Shown piece after piece: positions 52,350 through 63,612 of a stretch of DNA of 64,000 nucleotides. The DNA comes from Tubiluchus corallicola. Taxonomy: Eukaryota > Priapulida > Priapulimorpha > Priapulimorphida > Tubiluchidae. Location: contig JAQGDQ010000001.1 in assembly GCA_030141605.1 (NCBI GenBank), positions 1,894,501 to 1,958,500 on the forward strand, read 5' to 3'. How positions within the stretch are numbered: the first letter of the stretch is position 1; each line of letters opens with the position of its first letter. A program made the position numbers and the translations under genes. The notes beneath the pieces were generated by a model. It saw nothing but the letters and a program-made list of their open reading frames with translations. It was not told the origin of the DNA and made no database searches.

Positions 52350-55300
52350 ACATCCTTTGTGTAGCAAAAGTAGAAAACATGAACATGACGGATACGATCT
52401 TGTAATTTGCTATTTGTCTCTCCATGGTTTCCAAAGCTTAAAGCAAAAAAATTGTTTTTGGTATCATTGCAAAATGATCGGTTGATCTTTTTTTAGCCAA
52501 GAACACTACGCATTTACCATTCAATGATTTAATTTGTACTCAGTAACAGTAAAACAGCAGTTACTGTGGAGATTATCGCAGTGCTCTTTACTGAGCAAGT
52601 ACAGTTGCTGTGATGTTACTGAGTAACTTTACTGAGTTACTGTGATGTTTGGAATAAAAACCAAGTTCTCAGCAGACTGAAAAATGATACAAAAGAGCTG
52701 ATCTAACTTCTCAAATATTCAATAGCAACAAACTGTGAAAAGTTGGTTGTTTATTGTTGTGCAGTTGTTGAGAACTTGGTACGATTCTTTGTATAGGTCT
52801 AATGATGGTTGTTCACTTAATCGGAAATAAGTCTTTGCCAAACTGAAGACCATAAATTGCTTTCCATGCAATTTTGCTATAATTTGGTGCCCTAGTTTAG
52901 TTTACTTTATTTTGTAAAACTTTGTTAATTTCAGTAAAAACCGGAATCTAGCCAGCTGCTATATTAGCTTTGCGGTAAAGAAAGTTGTTAATGATTATTG
53001 AATATTTTTTCTTATTAATGCACTAATGAAATTATTATAATATCGAAGAGCTGCTAACGTTTTTTGTAAATGTATGGAAATATGTTTATTTAATTTAACT
53101 TGTATATACATGGCATTTTGTACGTGCCAGTTATGTTTATGTAAATTAGGGATATATGATAAACGATATAATTTTTTTTATAGATATAGATTATTTTTAG
53201 TTACAGTTGGCCGTAAAAGAAGCAAGACTGAAAACAGAACTGTTATACACACAAGCTAGATCGATCACACTTTATTCATTTAATCATACAAGCGACAGAT
53301 TAATTAAAAATATGTGTATACCAGCAGATAACTTGGATTTTGGAGGAGACAATTATATATGTCTCATGGTCTGGACTTAGTAATTATAATTTATAAATTA
53401 TAATAGACTATTATTTTTGAGTGCATTATGTCTTCAAAAATAATGATATTGTGTTACGTAATGAATATATATGTACAGTATAACGCACTGTGTTTTGTCG
53501 TACAATTTAAAATACCTGTACATAATAAATTATTATTGTTGACGTTAAAGTTGTTATTGCCACAATAAATGTGTAACAACGTTATTAAATGTATCTGGTA
53601 TCACATACTTAAGCCTATTTTTGCTAGCGTACTTTAAAAATTGAATACAAACAACTGAAATATGGTGTAATTTGTGTGATATAACCGTGTGATATCAAAG
53701 TATAATCACAAGAGCTCAGCAAAAATAGTGTAGATCGGAACTGCTATACATTTATTATGTTGTTATGTAAGTAAAAATAATTTGTGAATAAATGAATGGC
53801 TAGACGATGGTGTTAATTGCATTTCGTTCTCTATGTGAAATAAAAAAACGGCAGCTAAAACAATCATTTATATTGGGATTATGCAAATTGTTCCAAAAAA
53901 AGTAGGTATGTAACTATTTGTGTGTTAATTGCTAATTCGCGATCCGTAGTTGTGGAAAGAATTTAAAGGAATGTACTTTCAAGAAAAGTACTATGTGTCC
54001 TTAATTTGAATTTAATAGAAGAAGCAAATGAAGTAATAAATTTTGTCTCAGTTTCCCAGATTTGAGTTTCTCCTGTGATGTCGCATTCCTTTTCTGGTTA
54101 AATTGCCCTTAGATTTGAAATTCCATTCTTCCGTTGAAAATCGTGGTTTTCATTTCAGATTACTGAATTAATGTAAATTGTGCACATGTAATGTACACGC
54201 GCACATATAAGCACAATAGGTAAAGGTAACATTATTCATCATTATCATTTTCTACCCCGAGCTATTCGGAAAACAAGCAAACATCATGCGGCTAAAAATA
54301 GTTTAAATACGTGAATTTGGAAGTGTGATTTCATTAGTTAGCTCACCTTACCTGTATACATCAACTAACAAAACAAATAAGGATGAATTTCCAGATCAAA
54401 AAATCTCGAAGATTGAAAACGAACATATTTTTTTCAATCAAAAAGGTTTTCTTAGTCGGATAATCTAACGGAAAAAACAGCTAGTGATCCACGAGGTGCT
54501 ACCTTCGACTAAAACTTTGCAAAACGAATTACTCCATTAACCAATTTAGCACAAAAATCACTGCTTGGAGAATGAACATTTTAGAAGGAATTGGATAACA
54601 TATTTTTTACAGTGACTGTTTTGTGACTGGTTGACATCAGGGTTGAGTAAGTGAGGACAATTAACCTATTGGCGGATACATGAGGTTCATAAACTTGACA
54701 TTGCGATTTAGGTTTTAAGTTGAAGGTTGGTCGTTAAACCCGCAAAAGTATGCCAGAGAAGATATCAAAACAGGGTACCGGCTTCCCAAGTTACAAAGAT
54801 AAATTCACTTCAAAAGAAATTTCGCATCTAGCTTCACATACACTAAAATGTGTCTGGCTGATAATATAGGGTTTGTGCAATACCTTCTTGCTAGTAAAAC
54901 TAATTTATTATGATCCGACTTTACGTTTATATGTTTTTAGTGACCGTTTGTGGATCTCCCCTTGACCCAAAGTCGTCTCTATTTTTGTCCACATGTGGCT
55001 GTTGCTGCTCTATTTTGAACAACGTTGATTAAAAGTTATTCCAAAATTAGCACCACGCTCTGGTTGCAGCCTTGTAAAATATTTGAAAAATTCACACACT
55101 CACCAAGAACGTGGCACATTAAAACACATAAAAAGGAGTATCAGTTATAGCACCCTTGTGCAAAAATAGTCTTAACTATGTACATAAAAATGATGAAGGA
55201 TAACTGAGGGTAAACATACTTTTTACTGCTTGTACAAAATAATTCTGAAACCGAAATCATAATTATTACGACGTTTTTAACATTTATTCGAGGATCATTT

Positions 55301-55386
55301 AACGTTTTACTAATTTAAAAACGGTAACTAGAATGTAACTTTGGCTATAAAAAGGATTTCCATATCCAGTGTTTGTACCTAGCAGC
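52350..55386. other. 3' flank of EH-like gene 2 and intergenic sequence
   Basis: Near 52555-52660 'cagttactgtg' and 'actgagtaac' words recur several times. No exon of the converging receptor-like gene is recognised. Confidence 0.45.
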
Positions 55387-55505
55387 CACAGTTATGGCTA
55401 CTGACCGCACTGGCTTCAACCATTTTAAAGTCTAAATTCTGAGGTCAACAGTTATGGCTACTGACCGCGCTGGCTTCAACCATTTTAAAGTCTAAATTCT
55501 GAGGT
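55387..55505 (+). repeat. 60-bp tandem duplication
   Basis: Two units with an exact 60-bp period and two or three differences, each containing 'cagttatggctactgaccgc'. Confidence 0.95.
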
Positions 55506-57720
55506 TAGTTACCTGCCAATTCCCAGAACTGCAAGGGTTGAAGAACCTGACGCAAGCTTTGGATCTGTAGCAGCGGCAGACCCAGTATAAATAGTTTAGG
55601 TATCATGGCGCATTTCGGAAAATATGAGCAAATTTATTTTTAGATTTGCGTAAATATTTTATCAGAAATGATATTAATATTACAATAACTGTATAGTTAA
55701 TTGTGTATATAACGCTAAAGATTATAAATATAATGGCGACATAAATACCTAAACCGGTTGAAAAATTAAAGCGTGAATTAGCGGCTAGGGGGCTTTATGG
55801 TGCCAAAATGTTCGAGCTAAAGCTTGCATTTTTGTAAGTCGCTAAAAACAACACCCATAACATATGATTCAATTTATTTGGCCTGAAATTTAGTGTATTT
55901 CTTTATTTGCATTACGCCCGAAATTATACTGTGCAGTAATTAATTGCAAATTTGAATAAAATGTGAAAAATAGTCCAAACGGTATTAAAATAGTTCACGA
56001 GCATTTGTACAATTTCCAAGTCAGACCTGTTTACAAAATAACTGCTAACTGTTTAGTACATGAGCGATTTGATGTTGTATTTGCTCTACGTTTGTATAGT
56101 AACGTCAACCATGATACGCAAAAATGTTGTAAACATTTAATCATTATTAGTTTCTAATTATTACGTTTTGAAACAAAATCCGGGTTTACGTTTTCAGGGA
56201 AATTTTTGTTTTTGATTTCGGCACATCTGGCGCAGCCGTTAGAAATAAAAATTTTCTAGCATTGCAACAAAATACCAACATTTTGCGTGAAAATGTAGAC
56301 TTCAAATTTCATTTATTGCAATGTATAGTTACTCAGAACTAAGTCCATTATTGCAGTAACCAGCAAATAAATTTATAAAGGCCTTCTATTTTTTTCAATA
56401 AACCGAAATCAGTAGCAAAAATAATAAGTTGTGAACTTGTTAAACTTTGCAAATATTCAGGCACCCGCAAGAGCAGTTACCTACCACCTTGCCCTACGTG
56501 AGTATTGCCACATCTACAGCATTCCATGCGATAAGTTATACTGGCAAGACCTAAAGTACTAGGCAGCTGACACTCCCTCACATGTAATTTGAAATATAAA
56601 TTTTTGTAATTAATAAAGACAGGTATGGCTGAAGTGTTTCGAAAAATGTCCTTTGACTTTTACTGTTGCTGTTTTACTGTTAAATGTTTACTGTTAAGAA
56701 TTTTTTCCTGACAATGTTATGTTTTAATACGAAATGTCGTGGATGCGGCAACACGATCAGGTCAAACTGATATACAGTGTACTTCAGAGTAGGCGAGCAT
56801 CTCAAGCAAAACAGTAAAGTACAGTAAGTCCACAAATCCATATGCAACCAACACATAACTGTTTTAGAGTGGTTGAAAGAGCATCCAAAAAATTTTACCT
56901 ACTAATCAAAGAAGCTCATTACACAAAAAAATTAAAAAACATATACCATTATAATACTAATAACAATAACAAATTATGTAATATATTTAAAATTATTCGC
57001 TAAAATTTATATACATCTGGAGCAGTATCGAATATAAACTTGAAATAAATGAATAATAAATATATACATAATTACATATAGCAAAGTCTCTTATTGACAC
57101 AATTGCAATTATTATTGTAATTATTACAATGCATATTATTACATAATTATAATTATGTATTTCATAATTACGTAGTCGCAAAGTCACATTGGAGAATCCT
57201 CTTAAAGGCTAGGTTCGTCGTCTGAGTGTTCTAATAAGCCAGGTAGCACAAAAACTAGTTTTTCAACCAACTGCAAGTTTTTTCCACATGGATGTACACA
57301 AATGCTGTTGAAAGTAAAAGACAGCATACACATTAACAGAAAAATTTAATATAACTAGCTTGTAGTGCTCTATAGAAGTCTTATGGTCGTTGTTTTCTGT
57401 AGAAGTTGTTTTCTGCAGCTATGAATAAAAATTGAATTAAAATGTATATAGACGACAAAAGTCTATAGTAACAATATATAGTAACAATAACAACAACAGT
57501 TCAGCGATCTGCAAGCCAGATGCCATCACTCAGGAGCAGGCCTGATAACGTAGACGGTTATGGTAAAACTGGAATTTAGAGGCTCGACTTAATCTAGAAA
57601 ATCTGGGAAAATAATCCAAGATAAGACTGAATTGGCACAGATATGCGTAAGACTTTTTCCTGAGTGAAGTACAGTGAAGTTAGGCGACAATGCCTAGGTG
57701 AAACCACGAAGCATTTTTTT
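55506..57720. other. Intergenic sequence, no gene seen
   Basis: AT-rich with no coding signal. Positions 57040-57180 are dominated by 'taattat'-type words. Confidence 0.45.
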
Positions 57721-57780
57721 CGGCGATCACCCATTAGCGCCCAAACTGGATTAGGCAATGCTTAACCCAACCTGATCGCG
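57721..57780 (-). other. 5S rRNA-like segment
   Basis: The minus strand carries TAAGCA, then CCAGTTTGG, then a CTAATGGGTGATCGCC stretch. It follows the order of the 5S rRNA internal control region (TAAGCA, CCTGGTTAGTA, GGATGGGAGACCGCC). Identity is partial and the rest of 5S is not recognisable. It could be a 5S pseudogene or the head of a 5S-derived SINE. Confidence 0.3.
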
Positions 57781-57905
57781 TAGTTGCTGTCATTACTTTC
57801 CATGACACTGAATTATATATTTACACTATTATATATTAAGTTGTATTGTATTACCGGGTAGGGAGTTCTTTTTAATTATTAGCTGAGTAAATTATAAATA
57901 TATAT

Positions 57906-57911
57906 TTTATT
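57906..57911 (-). promoter_or_regulatory. Possible polyadenylation signal of receptor-like gene 2
   Basis: AATAAA on the minus strand about 65 nt after the TGA at 57976. It would give a short 3' untranslated region if the gene ends here. Confidence 0.45.
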
Positions 57912-57975
57912 ATAAAATATATCAATACCATACAAGTATACAATATAAAATACTTACAGCCTTACGGGAGAAACA

Positions 57976-58113
57976 TCACAATGGTGGATTGTCCTGAACA
58001 TTTCTTAGCCTGTTTCTTTCTTGACATTCTTCATCTAGTAAGCTGCACGGCGGTACAGCAACTGGAGGGGCTTCCCCAATCCACTGCAGGTTGTCTTCTC
58101 GCAAATGAATGTG
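57976..58113 (-). CDS. Receptor-like gene 2, exon 7 with stop codon
   Basis: The acceptor 'cttgctag' opens 45 codons with QWIGEAPPVAVPPCSLL and DEEC, aligned to the WRGG...CGFNGELC exon of copy 1, then TGA at 57976-57978. The central CGF is CSL here, a change from the usual receptor motif. Confidence 0.72.
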   Translation of the reverse strand, partial: HIHLREDNLQWIGEAPPVAVPPCSLLDEECQERNRLRNVQDNPPL

Positions 58114-60146
58114 CTAGCAAGAAAAGTGAACATAAAATGTACATAGATACATTTAGTCTATTCATCACACATGGTATTGAATTTGTATTAAAGTAAGCCT
58201 GTGATACATTGCATTGAGTGAGTGTGTCATCGTTAAGCGTACTATCGTCATCATCAACATCATCATTGTCGTCGTCGTTATCGTCATCATCATCAGCGTC
58301 ATCATATTCTTAGTGACATTATGTTTACACCTTGGAAACCAAGCAGATTAGTTAAGCTCGTATCCTGGTCACCACTCTGCCAAAGTTTGTTATAATTTGT
58401 TTTCTTGTTTTCGAGGACTGCAGACGCACGTGCCAAGTAATTAGCTTACATAAGAAATGAACCGGCTATGGTGCTCATTGTAGATCACACTTCCCGTTAT
58501 AATAGTTTTAAAGAGACTAAATAATAATTAAAATTTGAGATGATAATTTTAGATAACATTGAAGTAATTGTGAACTAATGGTTACCGGTAATCCGAGTAA
58601 GTCTCCATCTTCCCTTTCTTCAACCAGTTCAAACTGACCTATAGGAAGTAGTCCAAATTTCTTAGGATCATCCTGCAATCTCTGTAAGCTAATTAGGGTG
58701 TAATTACCTTGGGCATCCGCATTCTCGTCTATGTACGTAGTATATCCCATGGCGCCTTTAAACATTTAAATTATTCAGTTATAATAGTATTGTGAAATAA
58801 CCAAAATGAAGACAAGTATTAGTTTTAGTGACACAAGATGCATTACACAACCAACGAAGACATGTTAATATCTGAGATATGTGACGAAATTTAAAGTGGA
58901 TAAATACTACACACAAAAATAGCTATGATGAATGATATTCAACGACAGTCGCCTCTACACTTCTACACCATCACCAAAAAAAAATCACAGTGTTTGTCTT
59001 TTATTAAGTACACGTATCTTTAACGTTTTGAAACTAACTAGTATATGTTTGCCCTCTGATGAAGTTGATTAAATTAACTCCATCTCTGGGGTCTGTTCCA
59101 TTAATAAGAGCTTGGTGGGCTGCTCTGGCATACAGGTACACAGCATCGTACAGGTAGGCTGCTTCAGGCCTGATCTGAAAGAGGCAAAGTTCGAGTTTAC
59201 CACATGTTGCATAGAATTATGCATGCACATGCGCATAAGGCGATTAGGGTCAGTGAGCAAATTAAATTAACAGAAAAATAAATTAAATTACATAAGCAGG
59301 ACATAATGGCTAGTAAATTATTTGTGCTAATGATTACAAATCTTCGTGCGTTGTATTGCATTGCATTGGATTGTATTGTACATTGTATCGTATCGCTTTG
59401 TGCGAGATTATGCTGCATTACCTTTTTCATTAGCTTAAACGGGCTAGTGAAATTAAATGGTGGCATTTCCAAGTACATGTTTACAGTTCTGCTGAATCTG
59501 GCAAATTGGGGATACACAGCTGGCGACCCAATAACACCAAAATATGATCTATATGCCTCAGCTGTCATTCCATTAGCTGCAGATTGAAATGGACCTAAAA
59601 TGGAAAGATTCTTCGTTAAAGCAATTTTATGAGCAATTGGACTTCCGTTGTAAAAAGAAGGACAAGACTAGATAAAGCACCTTTAGCTTAAGAATACTCG
59701 TCTTTCCTTGGCATTCAGCCAAAGCATGCTTTTGCTAATGCATGATTTCATAAAAACTAATGAGAAAAGTGATTCCTGTCAAAGTAGTTTAAAAAACACT
59801 GTTTAGAATCAGGTTTCGTAGATTGGCAAGGTAAAACTGACATGTAAATGTACTCACTTCTTATGTACTTTTGAGGGTCCTCCGGTTTGTACTGACCAAG
59901 ATGCACGCCTACTACAAAGTAATCCCCGTCGTTAAAAAGTCCCTTTTCTTGCATGTAAGTCATCAAGCCAACATATTCATGATATTCCCCAACTGCTACA
60001 TAAACTAAGCGATACGAAAAATAAATATATAACGAAATCATCAAATTAAAAATTGCATTCTCACTAGCAAATTTTTTGGCAACTAAGATTTTGGCAACAT
60101 TAGAGAGCATAGGAAAGACAGCAAATGAGTTTAAAACATGGAAATA

Positions 60147-60184
<38 letters not shown>

Positions 60185-61464
60185 GCATTTTACGACATAA
60201 TGTATCTGTGAATACAGATTGTTTTTACTGGTGTACAACAATAACTGCATATTAAAAATGCGTACGTACGTAAACATGCTATTAAACTAACTGCAGGTTG
60301 TCGGAGTATACTTAGACAGACATGTTTATTCTTTTTAATCGAGGTTGGCATGATGGGCTTATTTTCTAATTATATGCAGCCTGTATTCATGACCGTTAAT
60401 AGAACGACTTCAAAGCTATTTGGATAATCAACAGCACAGAGTTTTTGTCTAAGTTCGTGTATTGAAGCGCGAGTCTCTTTAAGGATCATTTCTATACAAA
60501 CACCGTTGTTTGTGGAGTTCATTATTAATATATCGAAAAAACTGTTTATCTGTTTGCAAATGATTCCGATCCACTTTTGCTACCAAAAATATTAATCAGT
60601 TGACAGCATAAGTCGTGATTTCGCTAAAATTCAAATATGTGTTCAAAAAGGGAGTGAAAATAAATATTCAAAAAAATTAGAGCAATTTTGGACTCTAGAA
60701 AAGTAGTTCTAACAAATTCGGAGATTTTTCTTTAGCACTGCTGATTTTGAAGTGTTGAATTGACGCGTTTACAGCAGCGTTTATCAGACGTCCATACGCG
60801 ATTTGCGTTACAGACAAAAAATGTTTTTAATGCACGCGTTTATTATTTTCCTGATTCGTACACATAAATTTAAGGAATTTATTTTAATAGCATATTGCTC
60901 GCAATGTAAGGTGCATAACTAGCAAATACAAAAGTTGCTCGATTAGTGTCATCTGATTACAGAAATTGCTTGTACGCAAATCGATTGAAATCAAATTTTA
61001 TTTTGCGTAGACGCATCAAGTACGGAACACCAGTTCAGCTTAAAAACCTGTCAATTAAAATTCCCAGGGTTTTGCTTCCTTAATGAAAATAAGCTAAAAA
61101 AGCAGGCATGTTTAGAACCTCTAAAAGTTCGAATAGATCGAACTTCAAAAAGAAACTCACTTCTAGTCTTCAAATATGTCTCATCGATAATTTTGATAAA
61201 TGGATTCCGTACATATTCGAAGTAATAAGTTCCCTGCCATGATCTGTGATCTGCTACAGTTACTCCTGACGCCTTCAGAATCTTGATGATAGTGTCAACA
61301 ACAATGCGAAAACGTTCTGTGTCACTGCTAAGTACAATTACTCTGTTCCAATTGAAATGCCTAAGTAAAGATGCAACGGATTTTGAAACTTGAAAATCTG
61401 GTGGCCGAGTCCTTGCAAACGTTGTGTACAGAAACTTGTTGGATACTTCTGTAGCTGGACAAAA
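57976..61464 (-). CDS. Receptor guanylate cyclase-type ectodomain protein 2 (partial, six exons in window)
   Basis: Join of 61161-61464, 59858-60004, 59422-59594, 59039-59174, 58586-58755 and 57976-58113, giving 355 residues. Exon lengths 304, 147, 136 and 170 and all phases match receptor-like gene 1; exon 4 is seven codons shorter. The first exon (signal peptide and lobe start) is expected above 64000. Landmarks are FCPATE, RTRPPDFQVSKSV, HFNWNRVIVLS, YMQEKGLFNDGDYFVVGV, RPEAAYLYDAVYLYA and IDENADAQGNYTLISL. The final exon has QWIGEAPPVAVPPC...EEC followed by 15 residues and TGA. As in copy 1, no membrane, kinase-like or cyclase exon is recognised downstream, so a secreted binding protein is suggested. 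A consensus donor (GTAAGTA, 57957) lies 18 nt past the stop and leaves room for another reading. Confidence 0.82.
58245..58312. repeat. Impure TCA/TCG trinucleotide repeat
   Basis: Runs of 'tcatca' and 'gtcgtcgtc' within intron 6 of receptor-like gene 2. Confidence 0.8.
58586..58755 (-). CDS. Receptor-like gene 2, exon 6
   Basis: 170 nt with AMGYTTYIDENADAQGNYT. Acceptor 'gtttaaag'; donor GTAACC after LGLP, phase 0. Confidence 0.88.
59039..59174 (-). CDS. Receptor-like gene 2, exon 5
   Basis: 136 nt encoding RPEAAYLYDAVYLYARAAH. Acceptor 'tctttcag'; donor GTTAGT, phase 1. Confidence 0.9.
59422..59594 (-). CDS. Receptor-like gene 2, exon 4
   Basis: 173 nt between acceptor 'ccatttag' or 'attttag' and donor GTAATG. 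It encodes GPFQSAANG, AYRSYFGVIGSPAVYPQFA and YLEMPPF. Confidence 0.87.
59858..60004 (-). CDS. Receptor-like gene 2, exon 3
   Basis: 147 nt between acceptor 'cgcttag' and donor GTGAGTA. It encodes YVAVGEYHEYVG and KGLFNDGDYFVVGVH, ending QKYIR. The longer ORF into the (TA)n run is intronic read-through. Confidence 0.9.
60151..60183. repeat. (TA)n microsatellite
   Basis: About 16 TA units in intron 2 of receptor-like gene 2. Confidence 0.95.
61161..61464 (-). CDS. Receptor-like gene 2, exon 2
   Basis: The acceptor 'tttgttacag' opens FCPATE; the donor is GTGAGTTT, phase 1. It encodes RTRPPDFQVSKSV and FNWNRVIVLSSDTERF. Confidence 0.9.
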
Positions 61465-61635
61465 CTGTAACAAAGCAAATTTATTAGAAAGAACTGTTGT
61501 GGAAGTGGAAATAGATGAAAGTAAGATGATAGTAAAGGTATATATTTCATTTTACTCACATTTGCATTATATACAAAATGTATCGATGATTTAAAAAAAG
61601 TAGTACAGTACTAAAACGTGTACATTGCATTATAC

Positions 61636-61691
61636 ATACACACACACGCACGCACGCACGCACACGCACGCACGCACGCTCACGCACACGC

Positions 61692-61723
<32 letters not shown>
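61636..61723. repeat. (CA/CG)n compound microsatellite
   Basis: A purine-pyrimidine alternating tract of CA interspersed with CG, directly left of the pentanucleotide array. Confidence 0.95.
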
Positions 61724-61725
61724 TG

Positions 61726-61920
61726 TATTGTATTGTATCGTATCGTATCGCATCGCATCGCATCGCATCGCATCGCATCGCATCGCATCGCATCGCATCG
61801 CATCGCATCGCATCGCATCACATCACATCACATCACATCACATCACATCACATCACATCACATCACATCACATTACATTACATTACATTACATTATATTA
61901 TATTATATTATATTATATTA
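61726..61920 (+). repeat. Graded pentanucleotide array (39 units)
   Basis: The array reads TATTG x2, TATCG x3, CATCG x13, CATCA x11, CATTA x5, TATTA x5. Each block differs from its neighbour by exactly one transition. The several Ser-His/Arg-Cys-Asp frames across it are translations of the repeat. Confidence 0.97.
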
Positions 61921-62257
61921 TATACATGTATGTATGTATAAAAATTGTATATATATATATGTGCGAAGAATGGAGAGAGATGGGGTGGTGTGTATTGCGA
62001 TAAAAACAATATATTCTTAAATAATAAGTACAACGTATAAAGACATACACATAAACTACAATATATACAATTGATAGTTTCAAACATATACGTTATGTAC
62101 ATATAATATATATTAACAAAATAAACGAAACAAATTTATTCCATAACCTGTATCGATTTGTCATAATTGATGTCGCACACATTATGCTCGCCCTTCTTAA
62201 ATATAACACGTAATTTGGACAAACACCACTGCCATAAAAACAAAATTATATTAAAGG

Positions 62258-63602
62258 GGGTGCTTGATTTTTTTGTGGACGCCAAACCGATTTGTGGACA
62301 TCTTTTTTCAGGGGTCACTTTCTTTGTGGATTTTTGTGTACAAGTAAAAAAAAACGCTTCCATAAGTTTACAGGTTTCAGTCTTTGTGTCCACAAATACC
62401 AAGTTACTGTTAAATTTACTGTTTAGGTTGTGAACCTTTCACCTCACACTGGTTTTACATTGAAACTGTCGCTTTGGAGTAACCATATTTTTGACCATGT
62501 GACTGGATTATGGCTGCCGTTTGCTGCTAAGCTTTTACATGTCGTTGTAATTAAATTTGGTGCATACAGATGCACACAAATTAAATGCATACAGATGCCG
62601 GTTACAAGAGCATTCATCGAGTTTTTTGATTGGAAAAAGCGTAAAGATGGTAAAGAAGATGTTGAGAAAGAGAAAGAGACGGCGAAAGACAAGACTCCCA
62701 CTGATCATTTCCGGATCGATGATGATGTCCAAACTGCGAGCGGTCCTGACGCATACTTTGTTCATTGGGCTACGATAAGCGGAGGAAAGCGTGGCTACAA
62801 GTCTTAGTAGCTGGTTTACAGGCGGAGTTTCCAAAGCTTAAGAAATTGATTCAATGATGGATGCAATCAAGCATTAAGCCTATGATTTTCAAAAGTCATC
62901 AGGTGCACAACAATGCGCTGCCCACGACGAACAATGTCGCGGAAAGTTTGCATTGTGATTACTACAATGTGATCGGAAAGAACTATTTCCGCTCCTCAAG
63001 GAACTGGAACGCCTGTCGAAGTCAATTGTGAACGGAGGATACAGCATACGATACGCTCGGCCGAAGGGGAGAAAGCGTACCAAGAAGGTTAAGTTCAGAA
63101 ACGACGGAAGAGCACCGGACACGACTGCAGAGCTCATCGATATTCAGCCGAAGAAACGAGGATGCCAGAAGGGATGTTTGGAGAGTTTCTATCATTACAA
63201 GAACATTGGAAATAGCCCTACGAAGCTGATCACAACGCATGTCATGAGCCGCTTGCAGCAGGATAAAGTCTGCGCGTTGATATTGTCTGGTGATAGAATC
63301 GGTAAGGAACGAGGGTGTGATCCCGAAGCTCCCTAGCGACTTTGATGGTCTATTTATGCCCGAATTGGTAGAACTTGACCGAATGCTCAATAAAGCAATG
63401 ATTACGCAAGATATTTCACGATGATATGGACTCTTTTAGCTTTGAAACTTACGTTCACAAATTCAAATTTCTGTACAACGTTCGTGGAATTTGCCAACAA
63501 AGTTTTCTTGATTTTTGTGGACATGCTCTGATTTCTTGAGGACACAAATGATCCCTGGTCCACAAATAATTTCCTTCGGTGTCCACAAAAATCCGAATCC
63601 TC
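62258..63602 (+). mobile_element. Degenerate DNA transposon with 10-bp target-site duplication
   Basis: The element is flanked by identical ATATTAAAGG (62248-62257 and 63603-63612). Its ends are inverted: the left GATTTTTTTGTGGACGCC resembles the reverse complement of the right, GGATTTTTGTGGACACC. TTTGTGGAC recurs in both orientations near each end (62272, 62291, 62388; 63514, 63558, 63581). A broken plus-strand coding region lies inside (62430-63336). One frame holds 'NNALPTTNNVAESLHCDYY' near 62905, recalling the TNNxxE-H motif of Mutator-like and related transposases. The 9-11-bp duplication would fit Mutator-like elements, but the superfamily is not certain. Confidence 0.7.
62430..63336 (+). 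pseudogene. Broken internal coding region of the 62258-63602 transposon
   Basis: Frame 62430-62807 (125 codons, ending after KRGYKS) and frame 63028-63336 (ending with RIGKERGCDPEAP) lie on the plus strand. Between them a third frame carries PTTNNVAESLHC. Frames change at least twice, so no intact transposase remains. A Lys/Glu-rich stretch at about 62625-62690 is the most biased part. Confidence 0.5.
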
Positions 63603-63612
63603 ATATTAAAGG

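Noticed and set aside
51805-52485. 226-codon plus-strand ORF
   Set aside because: It overlaps EH-like precursor 2 in another frame and lacks a signal peptide or any motif.
57981-58196. 71-codon plus-strand frame
   Set aside because: It is the antisense of exon 7 of receptor-like gene 2.
61618-62020. Several His/Thr- and Ser-His-rich ORFs
   Set aside because: They are translations of the (CA)n and pentanucleotide arrays.
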